A stretch of DNA of 64,000 nucleotides from Phymatolithon calcareum (Eukaryota > Rhodophyta > Florideophyceae > Hapalidiales), in assembly GCA_977006965.1 (NCBI GenBank), contig OZ345365.1, forward strand, positions 2,356,001 through 2,420,000, in the 5' to 3' direction. Made by a program: the position numbers and the translations under genes. Positions within the stretch are counted from its first letter, which is position 1; every line of letters starts with the position of its first letter. The notes under the pieces are model-generated. The model was given only the letters and a program-made list of their open reading frames with translations, ran no database searches and was not told where the DNA came from. Positions 10,566 through 21,839 of the stretch are shown one piece after another.

Positions 10566-11276
10566 TAGAGCTGCTGCTTATCGCATTGCAGTAAGATCGA
10601 TCTACACTAGTAATGAGTATGAACAAAATTCTGAAGGCTGACACAGTTGTTGTTGTATTTGAAATGAAATGCGTGCATTATCTGCTGTACCTGTAGAATC
10701 ATCAAACCACCACTTCTACAATAACATTATATATAAGAGCCTGTTTTTCGTGACTAGAAACGCATCCTCGAGCACGATGGCGGAGCGTTCCATTTTTCGG
10801 GCACATGCGTTGTTGAGAATGCACATACAAAAACTTTTCCTGCTGTGTAATCCACGGTCACCCACATGTCCACGAGTATGTGCACCAAATATCATAAATG
10901 AACTTACAAATAGTGAGCAGTGACCCCAGATGATGTGGATCGCGATTGCCGATGCACTGCAATGGACGCACTGGTGACTCGGCCATTCACGTGAATTTTT
11001 CGTCTCACGTGCTGATGGGAAAGATTGCGTCTTATCGTCTTGTTTATTTGTATTATTTTATGTTTTTCACTTTGTCGTTCTTCTATGTTTTTGAGTGCGT
11101 CCACCCTTTGGACTTATTTGCATGTTACGTTTTCAGTACAGTCGGTAAAATTTGGAGTATGAATACATGGGGAGTTGTATATCAGTATTCTCTAATGCCA
11201 CCGAGACGAAAAAAGTAACGAATTGAACCGACCCAGAAGTACCCGAGTGTTCGCACGAACTTCGCTGAGGCCCACA
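10566..11276. other. Intergenic, no gene recognised
   Basis: The 3' flank of the membrane-gene unit, matching 55,343-55,621 and then 56,986-57,022 in copy B. Positions 10,624-10,960 also resemble 1,085-1,400. About 230 bp (10,881-11,106) have no counterpart at the copy-B site, which instead holds a 594-bp TIR element. Confidence 0.5.
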
Positions 11277-11362
11277 TTGTGATAAGGGGATATTTGATGA
11301 TTTTATTTTTGAGAGCTCCCAAAGCCTCACCTTGGAGTAACGGGGCAGCTCTTGCATAATCT

Positions 11363-12221
11363 CTACGCTAAAGTCATCTGGCTGCTTAAAACGTTCTTGA
11401 TTCGATATTCTCTCCCAACAAGATCTCCTGTGAGTCTCTTGCACTCAAACTCAATTTCTGTACTCATCTTCGATGAAGCTAGAGTACGTTGTAAGGCGAC
11501 TAATTCGATCACCGCGGTAATCCCACAGTAAGCACCCAACACTGATTTCCTCCAAAGTGGTGCTCGGTTGAATGTCAACCTTAGGCACCTTAAACGTGCT
11601 GTTCTTTCTCCTATGTAAAGGATCTCTGGTAGCTTGCCTTCAATAGGAATCTTCATTGATCTGCCTTTTTCTTCCTTTTCCCATACCTTCATTGTTTCTT
11701 CTCTCCTCCTCTTCTTCGTGACAGATCCCTCCTGGGTTTTCTGAAGGGCTTGTCGCAAGTCTTCATACATCTTGAGATATCTTGAGATATTCAATATCCT
11801 TCGTTGCTTCCTTTACGTCCTCATCTCTTCCAACGTACTCTTATGTTTCTTCAAGGCGCTTTTTGTGTCTTACCAGGCTTAATGCAAACCTTTCTGCTTG
11901 ATGACGTCTCTTCATCTTTGGTGGTCCCAGTCGACACAGAACTCGCATTCGGTCCCGGCGGTGTTCGGCATACTTTCCGAAAACATTCTTGTAGAACTAG
12001 CACTCTGCCGACTCGATTGCCGAGAGCAATCGATTTGTCATTGGAGTAACGTGTAACGCATACTCCCATTTCGGGATAATTAGCGACTTAAAGATCTTGA
12101 TGCATGTCTCCGGTTTGAATCCTCGAACATTCACTCCAAGCTCCCGAAGCTTATGTATGCATCCTGCAGCATTTCGAACTCTTTCTATGGCAGTGTCATC
12201 CGTAACACCCTTGTTAATCAT
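11363..12221 (-). pseudogene. LINE beta ORF2, C-terminal region
   Basis: Minus-strand fragments at 11,363-11,794 and 11,997-12,221 read the region after RT. The first part contains LRELGVNVRGFKPETCIKIF and PKWEYALHV, which is the usual thumb-adjacent LINE stretch. The reading frame changes between fragments. The same C-terminal region recurs as a truncated insertion at 38,460-38,705. Confidence 0.65.
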
Positions 12222-12795
12222 TCTTACCCCAAGATACGAGTCTCCAGGCTTGATATAGTTCTCGTCCCGCCAAGTAAAACGTGTGCTTCTGAAGACCTTT
12301 GTACTTAAGAAATTCGCTTTTTCCTGGTTTTGCGTTCCATTTCATGCCATTTTCGCTTGCCCAACTGGTCGCTATATCAAGACGTTTCTGCATTCCTCGT
12401 CCTGTCTTCTCTTGAAGCTGAACATCATCTGCGAACAATTGCACAGGGCTTTCTGAGACGTTCCTGTCTGTCTTGGAGACGGCTTCTGCGAATGTGTCCA
12501 TGAATATATTGTATATGCATGGACTAAGTGCTCCTCGGTCAATGATACACCACGTTTCTGTCTCGTCTCCAGCTGATGTGGCTCACGATGGTTTTAACAG
12601 GTACGCAACCATCCTTGTTATCTCTTCAGGAAGTTTCTCCGTCAGCCTTTTCATGAGGATATCCCTTGCCACACTATCGTATGCCGCGGATAGGTCAAGA
12701 ACTGCCATAAACGGATGGCCCTTTTTCATTGAACTTTTTGCTCGGAGTATAGCGAGATATGTGCTTCTGTCTTTCCGAAAACCCAGCTGAACCAT
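12214..12795 (-). pseudogene. LINE beta reverse transcriptase core (two broken pieces)
   Basis: Piece 12,583-12,795 carries the early RT motifs QLGFRKDRST and FMAVLDLSAAYDSVARDIL (the D-x-x-x-A-Y/F-D motif A). Piece 12,214-12,501 carries the catalytic box LFADDVQL (motif C, F-A-D-D). The two pieces are in different frames, with a damaged junction around 12,502-12,582. Belongs to the element 11,288-14,883. Confidence 0.8.
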
Positions 12796-12829
12796 ACTGA
12801 AGCGATAATTCTCGCGTACGTATGCATCT

Positions 12830-13272
12830 AGAAGAAGAAGAAGTAGTGGAGATTTTTATTATAGTGTTACCAACGCATCTGCAGACGCTTGGGGCAACAC
12901 TTCTGATGAGCCACGAGGACTCAACTCAGAGCCCAGAGGCTCCATTTCGCATAAAAACGGCTATAGTCAGCAAAACTAGAAAACCTACCTCTGATCTCAA
13001 CGGAGAGATCTCGAGGGGGAAAATCATTTCACTTCAATGGCCACGCGGAGCATCGTATCGTGGGAACGTGCGGAAAGGAAAATTTTATGACGTCCGAGGT
13101 CGTTTCCCGCGCCGAAGCAAGTTTACCGACGTCCCGGGTCCGCGTGCCGCGCCGATCTTTAGGACTTACTCTCGCTCGGCCTGTCCGCCGATCCGCGCGG
13201 GGGGGTTTTTGACGTCCCCAGTCTTGCGTGCGCCGGAGCGCGATGGGCGAGTTTACCGACGTCCCGGGTCGT
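12830..13272 (-). mobile_element. 443-bp GC-rich retro-insert with 10-bp TSD
   Basis: GTATGCATCT lies at 12,820-12,829 and 13,273-13,282. The left edge is an AGAAGAAGAAGAAG run followed by TTACCAACGCATCTGCAGAC, which matches the 61-bp insert at 40,629-40,689. These are two insertions of one family with a (TTC)n tail, in minus orientation. The right half is GC-rich with the direct repeat GTTTACCGACGTCCCGGGTC (two copies). No convincing ORF. Similar words at 29,078-29,142 suggest a third, older copy. Confidence 0.8.
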
Positions 13273-13359
13273 GTATGCATCTGGAGCTGAGTCGTTGATT
13301 TTCCTGGCTTGACTTAAAAGAGATATAGGCCTGTAGTTTGCTGCTACATGAGCTGGGCC

Positions 13360-13686
13360 CAAAGCATTGGAATTATTTATTTATTTTTATTCTTTTCTCG
13401 AAAAGTGTCGAGAATAAATAATTTATTGTTGAACGCAGAAGCAATAAATTATTGTATTCAAGTTCAGTGAGGTATAAATAACTGGTTATTCCCCGAATTA
13501 TTGGATCCTTCTTGCTACTTTCTGTCGCGATAGAATAACCGGATCGAAAAAATGAGGAGTCCGATACAATAATTGTCGCAACCACGACGATCTCAATAAA
13601 TACAATAAATATGCGAGACTCAGGAATAAATTATTGGAACAATAATTTAAATAATTACAATAGCAATTATTTTTTCCAATGCTTTG
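13360..13686. mobile_element. hAT MITE, 327 bp
   Basis: Perfect terminal inverted repeats CAAAGCATTGGAA and an 8-bp TSD GCTGGGCC at 13,352-13,359 and 13,687-13,694. The ends and AT-rich subterminal blocks match the 792-bp hAT at 8,233-9,024 (in reverse orientation), so it is a deletion derivative without the transposase remnant. It lies inside the LINE 11,288-14,883. Confidence 0.95.
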
Positions 13687-13847
13687 GCTGGGCCTTTCTT
13701 GTATAAGGGAATCAGAGTTGCTTGGCGCCATGCCCGAGGAAGACATTTGAGTCTCCCGCATGTTTCCCATAATGCTAGCATTATTTCGAGCCCCGCTTCT
13801 TTGTTCGCGTCCAACATTTCGACCGCAATTCCGTCTGGACCTACCGC

Positions 13848-14678
13848 CTACCCCTTCGGTGCTCTGTTGAATGCTCTTGCGAAGTGCCGCTTCATTGCCC
13901 TATTGAGTGCAAACGTACGCAACGGCAGATTCCAGTCTTCTTCCGCCTTACACACACTGGAGATGTATGCCGAGAATTTGCTTGGGTGCACAGGAGCCCC
14001 GAGAGCTTTGTTTGTTCCTTTCCTCCGGGCTTTTGATTTCATGATCTTGCTTGTGGTGTTCGCCGCCTCGCTCGGCCCCATTTTCTCAACCTCCTGAAGA
14101 TATCTTTCAAATTGGTCGCATTTGGCTTTTCTCACCTTCTTCTTTAACAGTATTTTCACCTCTCGGAGGGCTTCTTTGTCACTTTCGAGGCCTGTTCTCC
14201 TGTAAATCTTATACAGCCGGGTTCGTTTCTTGGCCAGATTGTCGAGCTCCTTGTTCCAAAAACTTTTAAATCTCGGGGGCCTCCGCTTAGACGATATCCA
14301 CGGCTCCTTCAGCTTTCTCAGAAAAAGTTCATACCAGTTGTTCAACTCCCGTTTGTCAGTACAGGTACGCAGCTGCTCTATCATGCCCGGTACCCATTTC
14401 GACATTTCTTCTCTGACCTTGGTTGTTCTTGTCAGGCTTCGCCTGGCAGTTTTTGAGATAACCTTCTTTCTTCGCTGGGTTATAATCCTGTAGTTCAGTA
14501 CCCTCATTGCTACAGGAATATGTTCTGTGACACCCTCCCACCTCCCGTTTAACAGTTCGGGTACCTCTCGTTCTAAGGACTTCTTCAAGAAATATCGATG
14601 TTGCTCTTGCCATAGTTGGATACAAATGTTGGTCTTGTTGTCGTTCTTATTCTCCAGTTGAATTTTGCGGCCCACCAA
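13848..14678 (-). pseudogene. LINE beta ORF2 linker between endonuclease and RT
   Basis: 276-aa open stretch, basic and helix-rich, with the conserved linker SSKRRPPRFKSFWNKELDNL. It ends in ...NRAMKRHFARAFNRAPKG just before the RT domain. This is the usual spacer segment of LINE ORF2 proteins. It runs in a different frame from the endonuclease piece upstream (14,585-14,883), overlapping it by about 94 bp. Confidence 0.7.
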
Positions 14679-14883
14679 ACAATTTTGTTCCCTCTCCAGT
14701 TTCCTGTGCGGTCCCAGCGACTATGTCTTGCGTTAAGGTCACCCATTATTATCGCCTTCCCCCTGCAATGACGGTGGATGAATTCCAAGCACTTGTCGTA
14801 CTCCTCTCGACTCGCAAGAGGAGATATGTAGGCAACCGACACTGCAATGTCCATCACATTTGCAACCACGACCTGGAATGCTC
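14585..14883 (-). pseudogene. LINE beta endonuclease, C-terminal part
   Basis: Minus-strand piece with IIMGDLNARHSRWD, the G-D-(F/L)-N-x-x-H motif of apurinic-type LINE endonucleases, and a downstream S-N-I-D. Its first residues before 14,883 come from the flanking host sequence, so the element starts inside the endonuclease (5' truncation). Confidence 0.8.
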
Positions 14884-14894
14884 TTGTGATAAGG

Positions 14895-17264
14895 TAGCGA
14901 ACATCTTGTTCGCGCATCATCCTTCGACGAGCTGAGAAGCTCTTGCTTGAAGATATCTATCAGTTAAATTCCCAAGATCACTTTCTATTTACGATACTGT
15001 TTAGATCGACAGCCATCGACGCTCGTGAGAGCTAGAACTCGAAATTCTCGACTGTACACGGGAATCAAACGCAACAACTGACATTCAAGATAGATCTGGC
15101 CTCCAGCGAGTATAGGTGTATCAAAGACATGCATGTAGCGCGTAAGTAGTTACATCTGTGCTCCCTGGCAGCATGCAAGTCTGGATGCTCCTGGAAGCAT
15201 TCGAGAAATATCCAGTATATTCGAGCACTTGCACTATTTGACGAATGCATTGCCCTAAGGCAATTTCTGGAGCTCTCTAGATAATTCGTATTTTAGGGTT
15301 TTTTACTCTCTGTAAGTTACGCGTAAGTAATTCCATGCCTACATAAGGCATGCTCTAGTTCCGACTAGCGGACTGGAGCCAAGCACAAATCCAACCAAGT
15401 CAAGTAAGGTAAAGTCAACAAACATCTACTAAGCTCATCATATCACTACCGATACTGTGCCTGTCAACGCTTAACTCGATCAATATACTTTTCAATTGGA
15501 ACATCAAGAAGAGCACGGCACCAGGAATTACGTTCGGTAAGAATAGAATACTGCACCAAGCAGTGAGGATTAAACAAAGCAGATTAAGAATTCTTTCCGC
15601 AATGTGGTTTATTGGCCATTTGCCGAAAAACCCGACGAAGTTAAGTGCAGAAATGGACAGTTGGAAAATTCAACAGAATCCTATTAAGGAAGCTGAAATT
15701 TTTCAATTCAAGTACAATATGTTTCCAATGGTGCTGACCTTCCTCCAGTTGGGACTGCAGTCAATCCCTTAATCTCCAAATTTAGAAAATTCTCTGCTTT
15801 CAAAACACAGGAGGCTGTGACGGAGACGCTATCGGCCAAAATTTATTGAAATTTTAAGCATGTTAGAATATTCGATATCAGAATATCCTCAACTTTAGAG
15901 CCCTGGAAAACGCATTAAATTTTCAAATAATTTTGATTTATGCCACTGTACATAATCGGCACTACTGTAAAGATGTGGTACTGTACCTACAGGTGTCGAA
16001 CACCGGTCATTGGCAAATGTCGACCATCTCCCTCAACTCTGTTAGCCATGACGTCCAAAAGTTCAGTTCCGCGTCTGCTGCACAGCTGTGAGTGCCGAAT
16101 ATTCTGCCGGTTGGGATGAAGAAGACAAGTCGCCTCCCGTGTGTTTTCATTACCGAACATAAATACATGTGTGAGACGAGAGCTATGATGAAATCTCGCG
16201 TTCGGAATATTCCCGATATCTGTATAACGGAGGCCTCCACAATGGACATCCAGTTATCGAGGATTGACTGTAGAGCACTGCTCGGACGATCCATGAGGGT
16301 TGACCGAATACTGCCTGTTTGGACGACACCACTGGGGCTTCGGTCCTAGCCAAAAAGAGTGGATGAAGCCCGACCCGTCCTGTACTGTGCCACGTATTTG
16401 GTGACTTTTTCGGATCAGCCTCTGATTCCAAAAATCCAAATCTTAAAAATTAATCATTTCTTTTCCATATTCTCAATCGGATTCGGCCATATGATTCAAA
16501 AAAATTCGTTCCGCGGAAGATTAATTTAACTATTTAACAGTTCTATTTCGTTCCGCTCCGTTAAAAAAGAAAAAACTGAATCCTATCCGAATCGGTTTTC
16601 CAAACTCTTATCAGTACTCCGCCCTGATTTCCAAATTTCTTTGTAAAACTACGGATTAATCTGTCTGGTCAGACACCTACATTCAATCAGTCCATAAGCA
16701 ATCAGAACAATTCAAGCTGTACTGGACCGCACAAGCTTTGGTCCAAACATTTTCCATTTTTCTGGTTTGGGTCATGCCTGGTTCGCGACCGAGCATAATT
16801 TTAGTTGGGACACATGGTACCTTCTCAATAAGTCCATTTAATTACGATCCAAGATTAGTAGCGTTTGATATAGTCGCAAAAAACATAAACTCTTACAGTG
16901 CAACATTTTATCATGCAATACAGCGTTGGAAAAAGTGTTCGATTCTGATGGATTACGGATTACACGTTATCAGCAAAGTGGCTATTATCAAATTCGTAAT
17001 TCACTCTGGAACCCGTAGTTCAACATAAAAACTAATGCGAAATGCAAATTCAGAACTGGAAATCTATGATTAAATTATTTTACTGGAATACATCCGACTT
17101 TTTGAAGTTGAAACGTTACACTTTCCCATCCGTGTAGTATCCGTGATTACCATTACAAAATTTTATCCTCTTCCAATCCGACCGGAATTACGACGTAGTT
17201 TTTGTTAGAGAAATTTTCAATTATACCCAGTGAGCTTGCATTGGCTTACACCCACTGGCCCCAA
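14895..17264. other. Intergenic, no gene recognised
   Basis: Collinear with 57,819-60,126 in copy B but with unshared blocks. Copy B lacks about 50 bp near 16,190-16,240 and has about 330 extra bases at 59,228-59,561. The parts 16,490-16,900 and 59,690-59,920 do not match. Only short, unconvincing ORFs. Confidence 0.5.
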
Positions 17265-17267
17265 CGG

Positions 17268-17565
17268 CGGTGAGCTCCTGTGGTATTGGACTCCCCCACT
17301 TTCCACCGGCCCTCTACCGGGCAGAATGTACGACGATCAATAAAATACAAGTAGTTTTGTTGGTCTTTGATACGGCCTCCGCCTTAGTCCATTCTAACCC
17401 GGACAGGTCTCCGCCTGTCACCAAACAAACTATCCGAACCCACACGACAACCCAGACGTGTGATTGTACACACGGAGGCTCACGTGAGGGTCGGAGCGCC
17501 CTTTTAACGATAATCCGGATTGTAAGGTCGCCTCTGCTTTTCTGGTTTAAAAAATCTCTGATTTA
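17268..17565 (+). repeat. Copia 5' LTR (approximate)
   Basis: Matches 20,980-21,245 and, in copy B, 60,127-60,400. Contains GATCAATAAA (a possible polyadenylation signal) and the CCGCCTTAG segment. Followed directly by the gag start at 17,574. Confidence 0.6.
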
Positions 17566-17573
17566 TTTGCGCA

Positions 17574-17795
17574 ATGTCGGAGCATAACGATCTAACGCCA
17601 GCGGTGACTGGCTTGACCGAAGCTCAAGCATCGCAGAGATTCAACCACATTCGGGCCAAGATTTCGAGTATCAAGAACCCAGACGAGCACTTCGTCCTTT
17701 ACTTGGGAATTTCCCAAAACATTCTTGACGAGTACCCGGATGTCCAGAGTTCTGATGCGACAGAAGGTGCTCTCCCCGACAGTAACATTGTCTGA
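17574..17795 (+). pseudogene. Copia gag, N-terminal remnant
   Basis: 73-aa open stretch starting MSEHNDLTPAVTGLTEAQAS, with RFNHIRAKISSIKNPDEHFV. It lies immediately after the 5' LTR, which makes gag the natural reading. The copy-B version (60,423-60,695) is open for 90 codons and reads the same protein. Truncated by a stop. Confidence 0.55.
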
Positions 17796-17939
17796 GAGAT
17801 GATTGTCGATCTGGTACCATTGCCGCCGTGTATCTACATTGAGGTATTCTTCGGCAAACCGCTTTTCCCGCTTTAGGTACTCTTGTCTGTTGCTGACCTT
17901 TAAGGATTTGCGTCTGCTTTAACGAGAGAATTCTTGTTG

Positions 17940-18590
17940 ACGTAATGTACGTCGCCATGGCACCTGTCTTGCATATCGTAGATGAAGGCATTCTCTTCTC
18001 AGCTGCTCGATTCTTGCCCAGCGTCTCCACATACGACATTTGGGATACCTTGAGACCCTGTTGGGCGTCCATCTAAACCGGACTACCCAACAGAATCCTG
18101 GTCGATCAAGGCAGTCAGCTTGGCAAGAGCGAACCGTTCTTCTCTCTTGTGGCCCATCTAACGTTGAAGTTCAGTCGACCGGCACAGAGTCCCATTCCAG
18201 TCTCGGTCTTTGTGCGCGCTATCATAAGCCGGTCCGCAATACGTTCCAAAAGATCTCTTTAGGCTATCTAAAGGCGCATCGCGCAGCTCTCCTCCACCTC
18301 GCCGTCAAAGCAAGGATCGATACACTGAGACCTGAAGGACTCGTTCTGTCTCCTGTGGTATTTGGAGAGCTTCCTCAAGTCTATACGCGGTTTGAAACGC
18401 CGAAACTGCGCGACACAATAGGCGAACGAGCTGCCATGGCGAATACTGCACGATCCGAAATGCAGATCATCAGGACCAAAATGCGCGTGATCAGCGCACT
18501 CAAACACGACGTTCCTACATCCTAAGATATATCCTACGAACCAGGAGACCAAGTCCTTTTGTGACGAGAGAAAGTTGTCAATAACTGTAT
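17940..18590 (+). pseudogene. Copia integrase remnant
   Basis: In shifting frames this reads the catalytic core. It includes FSAARFLPSVSTYDIWDTL and the stretch TGLPNRILVDQGSQL, holding the second catalytic D of a D,D-35-E integrase. A later part reads a C-terminal stretch with NTARSEMQIIRTKMRV. Broken by several stops. The copy-B version 60,740-61,392 is similar and also broken. Confidence 0.7.
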
Positions 18591-18855
18591 AGTCGAGTCG
18601 CTTGGTCGTTTTCCAGTCCTTGGAATGGATTCCCGTAAGAATCTAGTCTATGTTCAAGACGCTGAAATCGGAAATGCGCGACCGTTTTCGGTCACGCAAG
18701 TCAAACCGTACAACACGCCTGAGTAAATTTCCCCCTCTTTCCTCATTGATTTACTCCAAGGACTTTCGCTATTCTTATCGACAGACACCGATTCTGATCC
18801 TGTTTATCTTGCGGAGGTTGTCGATCCGAAAGACCCGCGGACGATAACTCCCGAA

Positions 18856-19610
18856 ATGACCGCGGCGAAACGCGCCATGATTCGAGGACATCTTGACCGG
18901 GGAACTTTTAGCATCATTTTGCGCGAAGAAGTTCCACCCGATGGTATCGTACTACCTCGGCGATTCGTCCTTTCTATAAAATCTTCGGATGATAACAAGA
19001 TCACTTTCAAGGCACGCTACGTCATTGGCGGTCACCGTGATCGTATGAATGACTTGATAGTTCACAGTGCTACCACGCTCCAACGGCAGTCCATCCGCCT
19101 GCTTCATGCCCGCGCGACGATTCATGGCTTCTATATCTTGACATCCAATGTCCGGCAAGCCAACATTCAATCCGCCGAGCCGCTTTCGCGTGACATCTTC
19201 TTCACAGAGCCCGTCCATGAGTTCAAGCTTAAGCTGGATCAGTGCCTTAAGCTTCTCAAGCGAATCTACGGGTTTTGTGACTCTGGAGATCTATGGCACA
19301 AGACCCTGGACAAGCATCACCGGAATGACTTCGGGATATCTCCCTTCCGCTCTGACCCTGTCCTCTACAAAAATTGGCAGACGGACTACTCACAGCTTGG
19401 AGCAGTCGATATACGACTTCAGAAAAGCGCAAGGTGCTCGATATCGTAGCCGCGAGAGAAGAATTCCGCAATTAGGTGATTTCGGACATTTGTTTCGTGC
19501 GCAGCTCACATAACCTTTCTGACGGTCTCATCAAGGCTATGTCGCAAGCTGTAGTTCAGAAAGTTGTGTCCTCGGGATCTCTTACTGTTAATCCTGGGCA
19601 GTGGATCATT
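18856..19610 (+). pseudogene. Copia reverse transcriptase and RNase H remnant
   Basis: Open stretch 18,856-19,449 (197 aa). It holds RT motifs with substitutions: KARYVIGGHRDRMNDLIVHS, then NVRQANIQSAEPLSRDIFF where active copies have D-V-x-Q-A-Y-L-Q, then LKLLKRIYGF. Motif A aspartate is replaced by N (NVRQAN). After frame changes, 19,450-19,610 reads an RNase H tail ending in SSHNLSDGLIKAMSQ and NPGQWIIHD. Copy B has no counterpart because its copia sequence stops at the inversion junction near 61,392. Confidence 0.8.
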
Positions 19611-19879
19611 CACGACTAAGGCCACAGTCCTATTCCTTTTATTCATTCCAATTCGTTTTCCCCTTCGCTCTACCTTTTCCAATGAATGTCATTCCAGAGA
19701 TACGTCACGCGCAATATTTATTTTCCTTTCACTTCTCTCACCTTGAACACCCTCAATTTGGTCGCGTCATCTCTCCCGCATCGCTAGAATATGTTTGCCG
19801 AAAGTAAAAGCGAGAAGGACTCCTCCGAGTCAATGATCACGCCATGGTTCGCGTCAACAACCACGACATTATAAAGTCC

Positions 19880-19985
19880 GGAATTTTCACGCAAACGAAC
19901 AAGCAAGACCCCTTCGCGCACGGCGAAAAACGGGAATTTTCACGCAACCGAACAAGCAAGACCCCTTCGCGCATGGCGAAAATTG
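19880..19985 (+). repeat. Tandem direct repeat, 2 units of about 52 bp
   Basis: GAATTTTCACGCAAACGAAC with ...AAGACCCCTTCGCGCACGGC is followed at once by a second, nearly identical unit (GAATTTTCACGCAACCGAAC ...). Lies between the copia RNase H tail and the GC-rich block. Confidence 0.85.
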
Positions 19986-19989
19986 CTCC

Positions 19990-20960
19990 GAATGCCGCGT
20001 TTTTATCGCCTCACTGCACTGCGCGCTGTAGAAGGCCGATTCAGCGACTCTCTGGCATCATACAGTATTCCGTTTAACGGCTTGAGGTTTCGATGCAGGC
20101 GTGCGTCGCGCTCGACGCGATTGCGTACGAGTAGCATTGCATCACCCCCGGCCGTCGCAAATACGACATTTACAAGCGCTGCTCAATTGTGTGTCGCCGC
20201 TCCAAGCATCGGCTGCCCGTGCACATGTCGCTTCGCGTTTTCGGGCCAACGAACTGGCTCGCGAGCGAAAATCCCTGCGAAGATGACTGCTTGGCCCAGG
20301 TGCCGTTCTAAAAAGCCGCGCGCATTCCCTGCGATAAGTTCTTGACGACTTTTCTCGGTGTCCTGCTTGAGGCTTACTGACCCGGCCCGCAAGCATTCTG
20401 GCGGCTATTGTTCTCACTTGTGCCCGCAAAACGCGCTGCCGGAGATTCTTTTAGTGTCTGCAGTACGTCCGCCACCGGCGCTGTCGCGCAAACATTATTG
20501 TGTGCCGCGTCTGTGCGACTGCCGCAAAGGCCGCGCACCACTCCCGTCCCGTCGGGTCTGCGCGCATTGCCCTCCGCACCACAATCAGGAACACACCCCT
20601 CCCCGCGTGCCACATGAACCCCGCGTGATCGTCTTGCCGGTCGTCGACATGCGGCTCCGACGACATTTTTGCCAATTCCCATTTTCGGCACGTGCGCCGA
20701 AATGCAAACCCGCGCGGATGAGTTGCCGCCCCATCCTGGCTCGGGGCGCAACTTGCGTCCCGTCGTAGCTTTGCGCTAATAGCGGCCGCCACCGCGGGTT
20801 CGCGCCATGTTTTTCCTGGGGTGCGGGGACGTGCGCGTGGGGAATCTGTGTGTGCGGGAATGTGTGCCTGGGGAAATGTTGTCCCGTGCATTTCCCTTTT
20901 CCCCCCTGTCCCACCGTTTTCGATTTTTGAGTTTTACTTTTGAATATTGCTTCCTCGTTG
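19990..20960. other. GC-rich block, no gene recognised
   Basis: ORFs are open on both strands because of base composition (for example 20,358-20,768 plus and 20,451-20,891 minus). Their translations are low-complexity R/A/P/C-rich and match no family known to me. It may be captured or foreign sequence inside the copia element. Confidence 0.35.
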
Positions 20961-21245
20961 TGTGTGATTCCACCAGAGGAATAGCTCCTGAGGCATTCCA
21001 CTCTCCCACTTTCCACCTGCCCTCTACCGGGAAGAATGCAGTACGATCAATAAACAAGTTTTTTTTTGGTCTTTGAAAAGGACCTCCGCCTTAGCCCATT
21101 TTCATCCGGAAAGGTCTCCGCCTGTCCCCAAACAAACCATCCGAACCCACGCGACTACCCAGCCGTGAGATTGTGCGCACGTCCGCTCGCGTGATGTACG
21201 GAGCGCCCTTTCTGACGATAGAAACGGCTATTGCACGCCACGGCG

Positions 21246-21839
21246 CGCATACAGTCACTCAACCAACGGTCTTTTTGGTCCTCTTTTTCGTGACCCAAAC
21301 AGTCAACTTCTCATAACGTACTTGAAGTAGTTTCGAACGTACCAGTATTGCTTTAGTAACGATAATATTAGTTCAGTAGTTGTTTTGCACCCGTGAGTAT
21401 TTATTTTGTTTATTTCCTATAGGTCTAGATCGTAACCATACAGAATATTTTGGTTCTTCCGCTTGACTAAGCTAGTCTAGTTAATGCGCTCCGACTTTCG
21501 GTTATGCTAGAACGAAAGCAACTCAACCAACCTACTCAGTAAAGTCACTCATCCGACTTCCTCACACATCGTCGTCATCGCCAACGATCTCTAGGCTCTG
21601 GTCCTGGGTTACAGCACGAACACGTGTGCAAACTCCTGTCTTCGGTCTAAGATTGTCATATCCCAAAAATTATTTCGTCATCCAACCAACCATCGTCCAC
21701 CAAGTGCAGTCAATCATCCTTGGCGAACATCATAAACCGTATGATGTATGATATGCTACATGTGCTGCACTTGATTCTGTGGACTCGTTTCGCATTATGA
21801 TATTGTCCGCGAGTTTTTTGAGAAAGTAACTCAACAGAG
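21246..21839. other. Intergenic, no feature recognised
   Basis: No ORF of note and no clear repeat structure. Ends where the block that is inverted at 61,405-63,660 begins. Confidence 0.4.

Larger units (their letters stand above)
11288..14883 (-). mobile_element. 5'-truncated LINE (family beta) with 11-bp TSD
   Basis: TTGTGATAAGG occurs at 11,277-11,287 and 14,884-14,894, and copy B (about 57,806-57,818) has one copy and no insert. On the minus strand the element reads, from its 5' end, a partial endonuclease, a linker, RT and a C-terminal region. Frameshifts interrupt it throughout, so it is dead. Removing the 443-bp insert at 12,830-13,272 and the 327-bp hAT MITE at 13,360-13,686 leaves about 2.8 kb. 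The nesting order is clear: duplication, then LINE, then the two inserts. Confidence 0.92.
1..18590. repeat. Large duplication, copy A (direct partner of 38,962-61,392)
   Basis: Read side by side, this stretch and 38,962-61,392 are collinear at high nucleotide identity. The shared order is: hairpin repeat, LINE 3' fragments, Sel1 pseudogene, GC-rich segment, RNase H remnant, membrane-protein gene, intergenic stretch, 5' part of a copia element. Each copy has private insertions bounded by short direct repeats, and the other copy shows the uninterrupted site. The duplication is therefore older than those insertions. Boundaries are approximate because the left edge is the start of the window. 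Confidence 0.9.
17265..21245 (+). mobile_element. Old, decayed Ty1/copia LTR retrotransposon
   Basis: Two diverged LTR-like blocks (about 17,268-17,565 and 20,980-21,245) share CCCACTTTCCACC, GCCCTCTACCGGG, AATGTACGACGATCAATAAA-type sequence and a CCTCCGCCTTAG run. They bracket gag, integrase, RT and RNase H remnants in copia order on the plus strand. Frameshifts and stops are frequent, and the RT catalytic box is not intact. A GC-rich block of about 1 kb (19,990-20,960) without recognisable coding separates RNase H from the 3' LTR. Exact LTR ends cannot be fixed because of divergence. Confidence 0.75.

Noticed and set aside
20358-20891. Overlapping ORFs of 125-146 aa on both strands
   Set aside because: Composition-driven openness in GC-rich DNA; translations are low-complexity and not recognisable.
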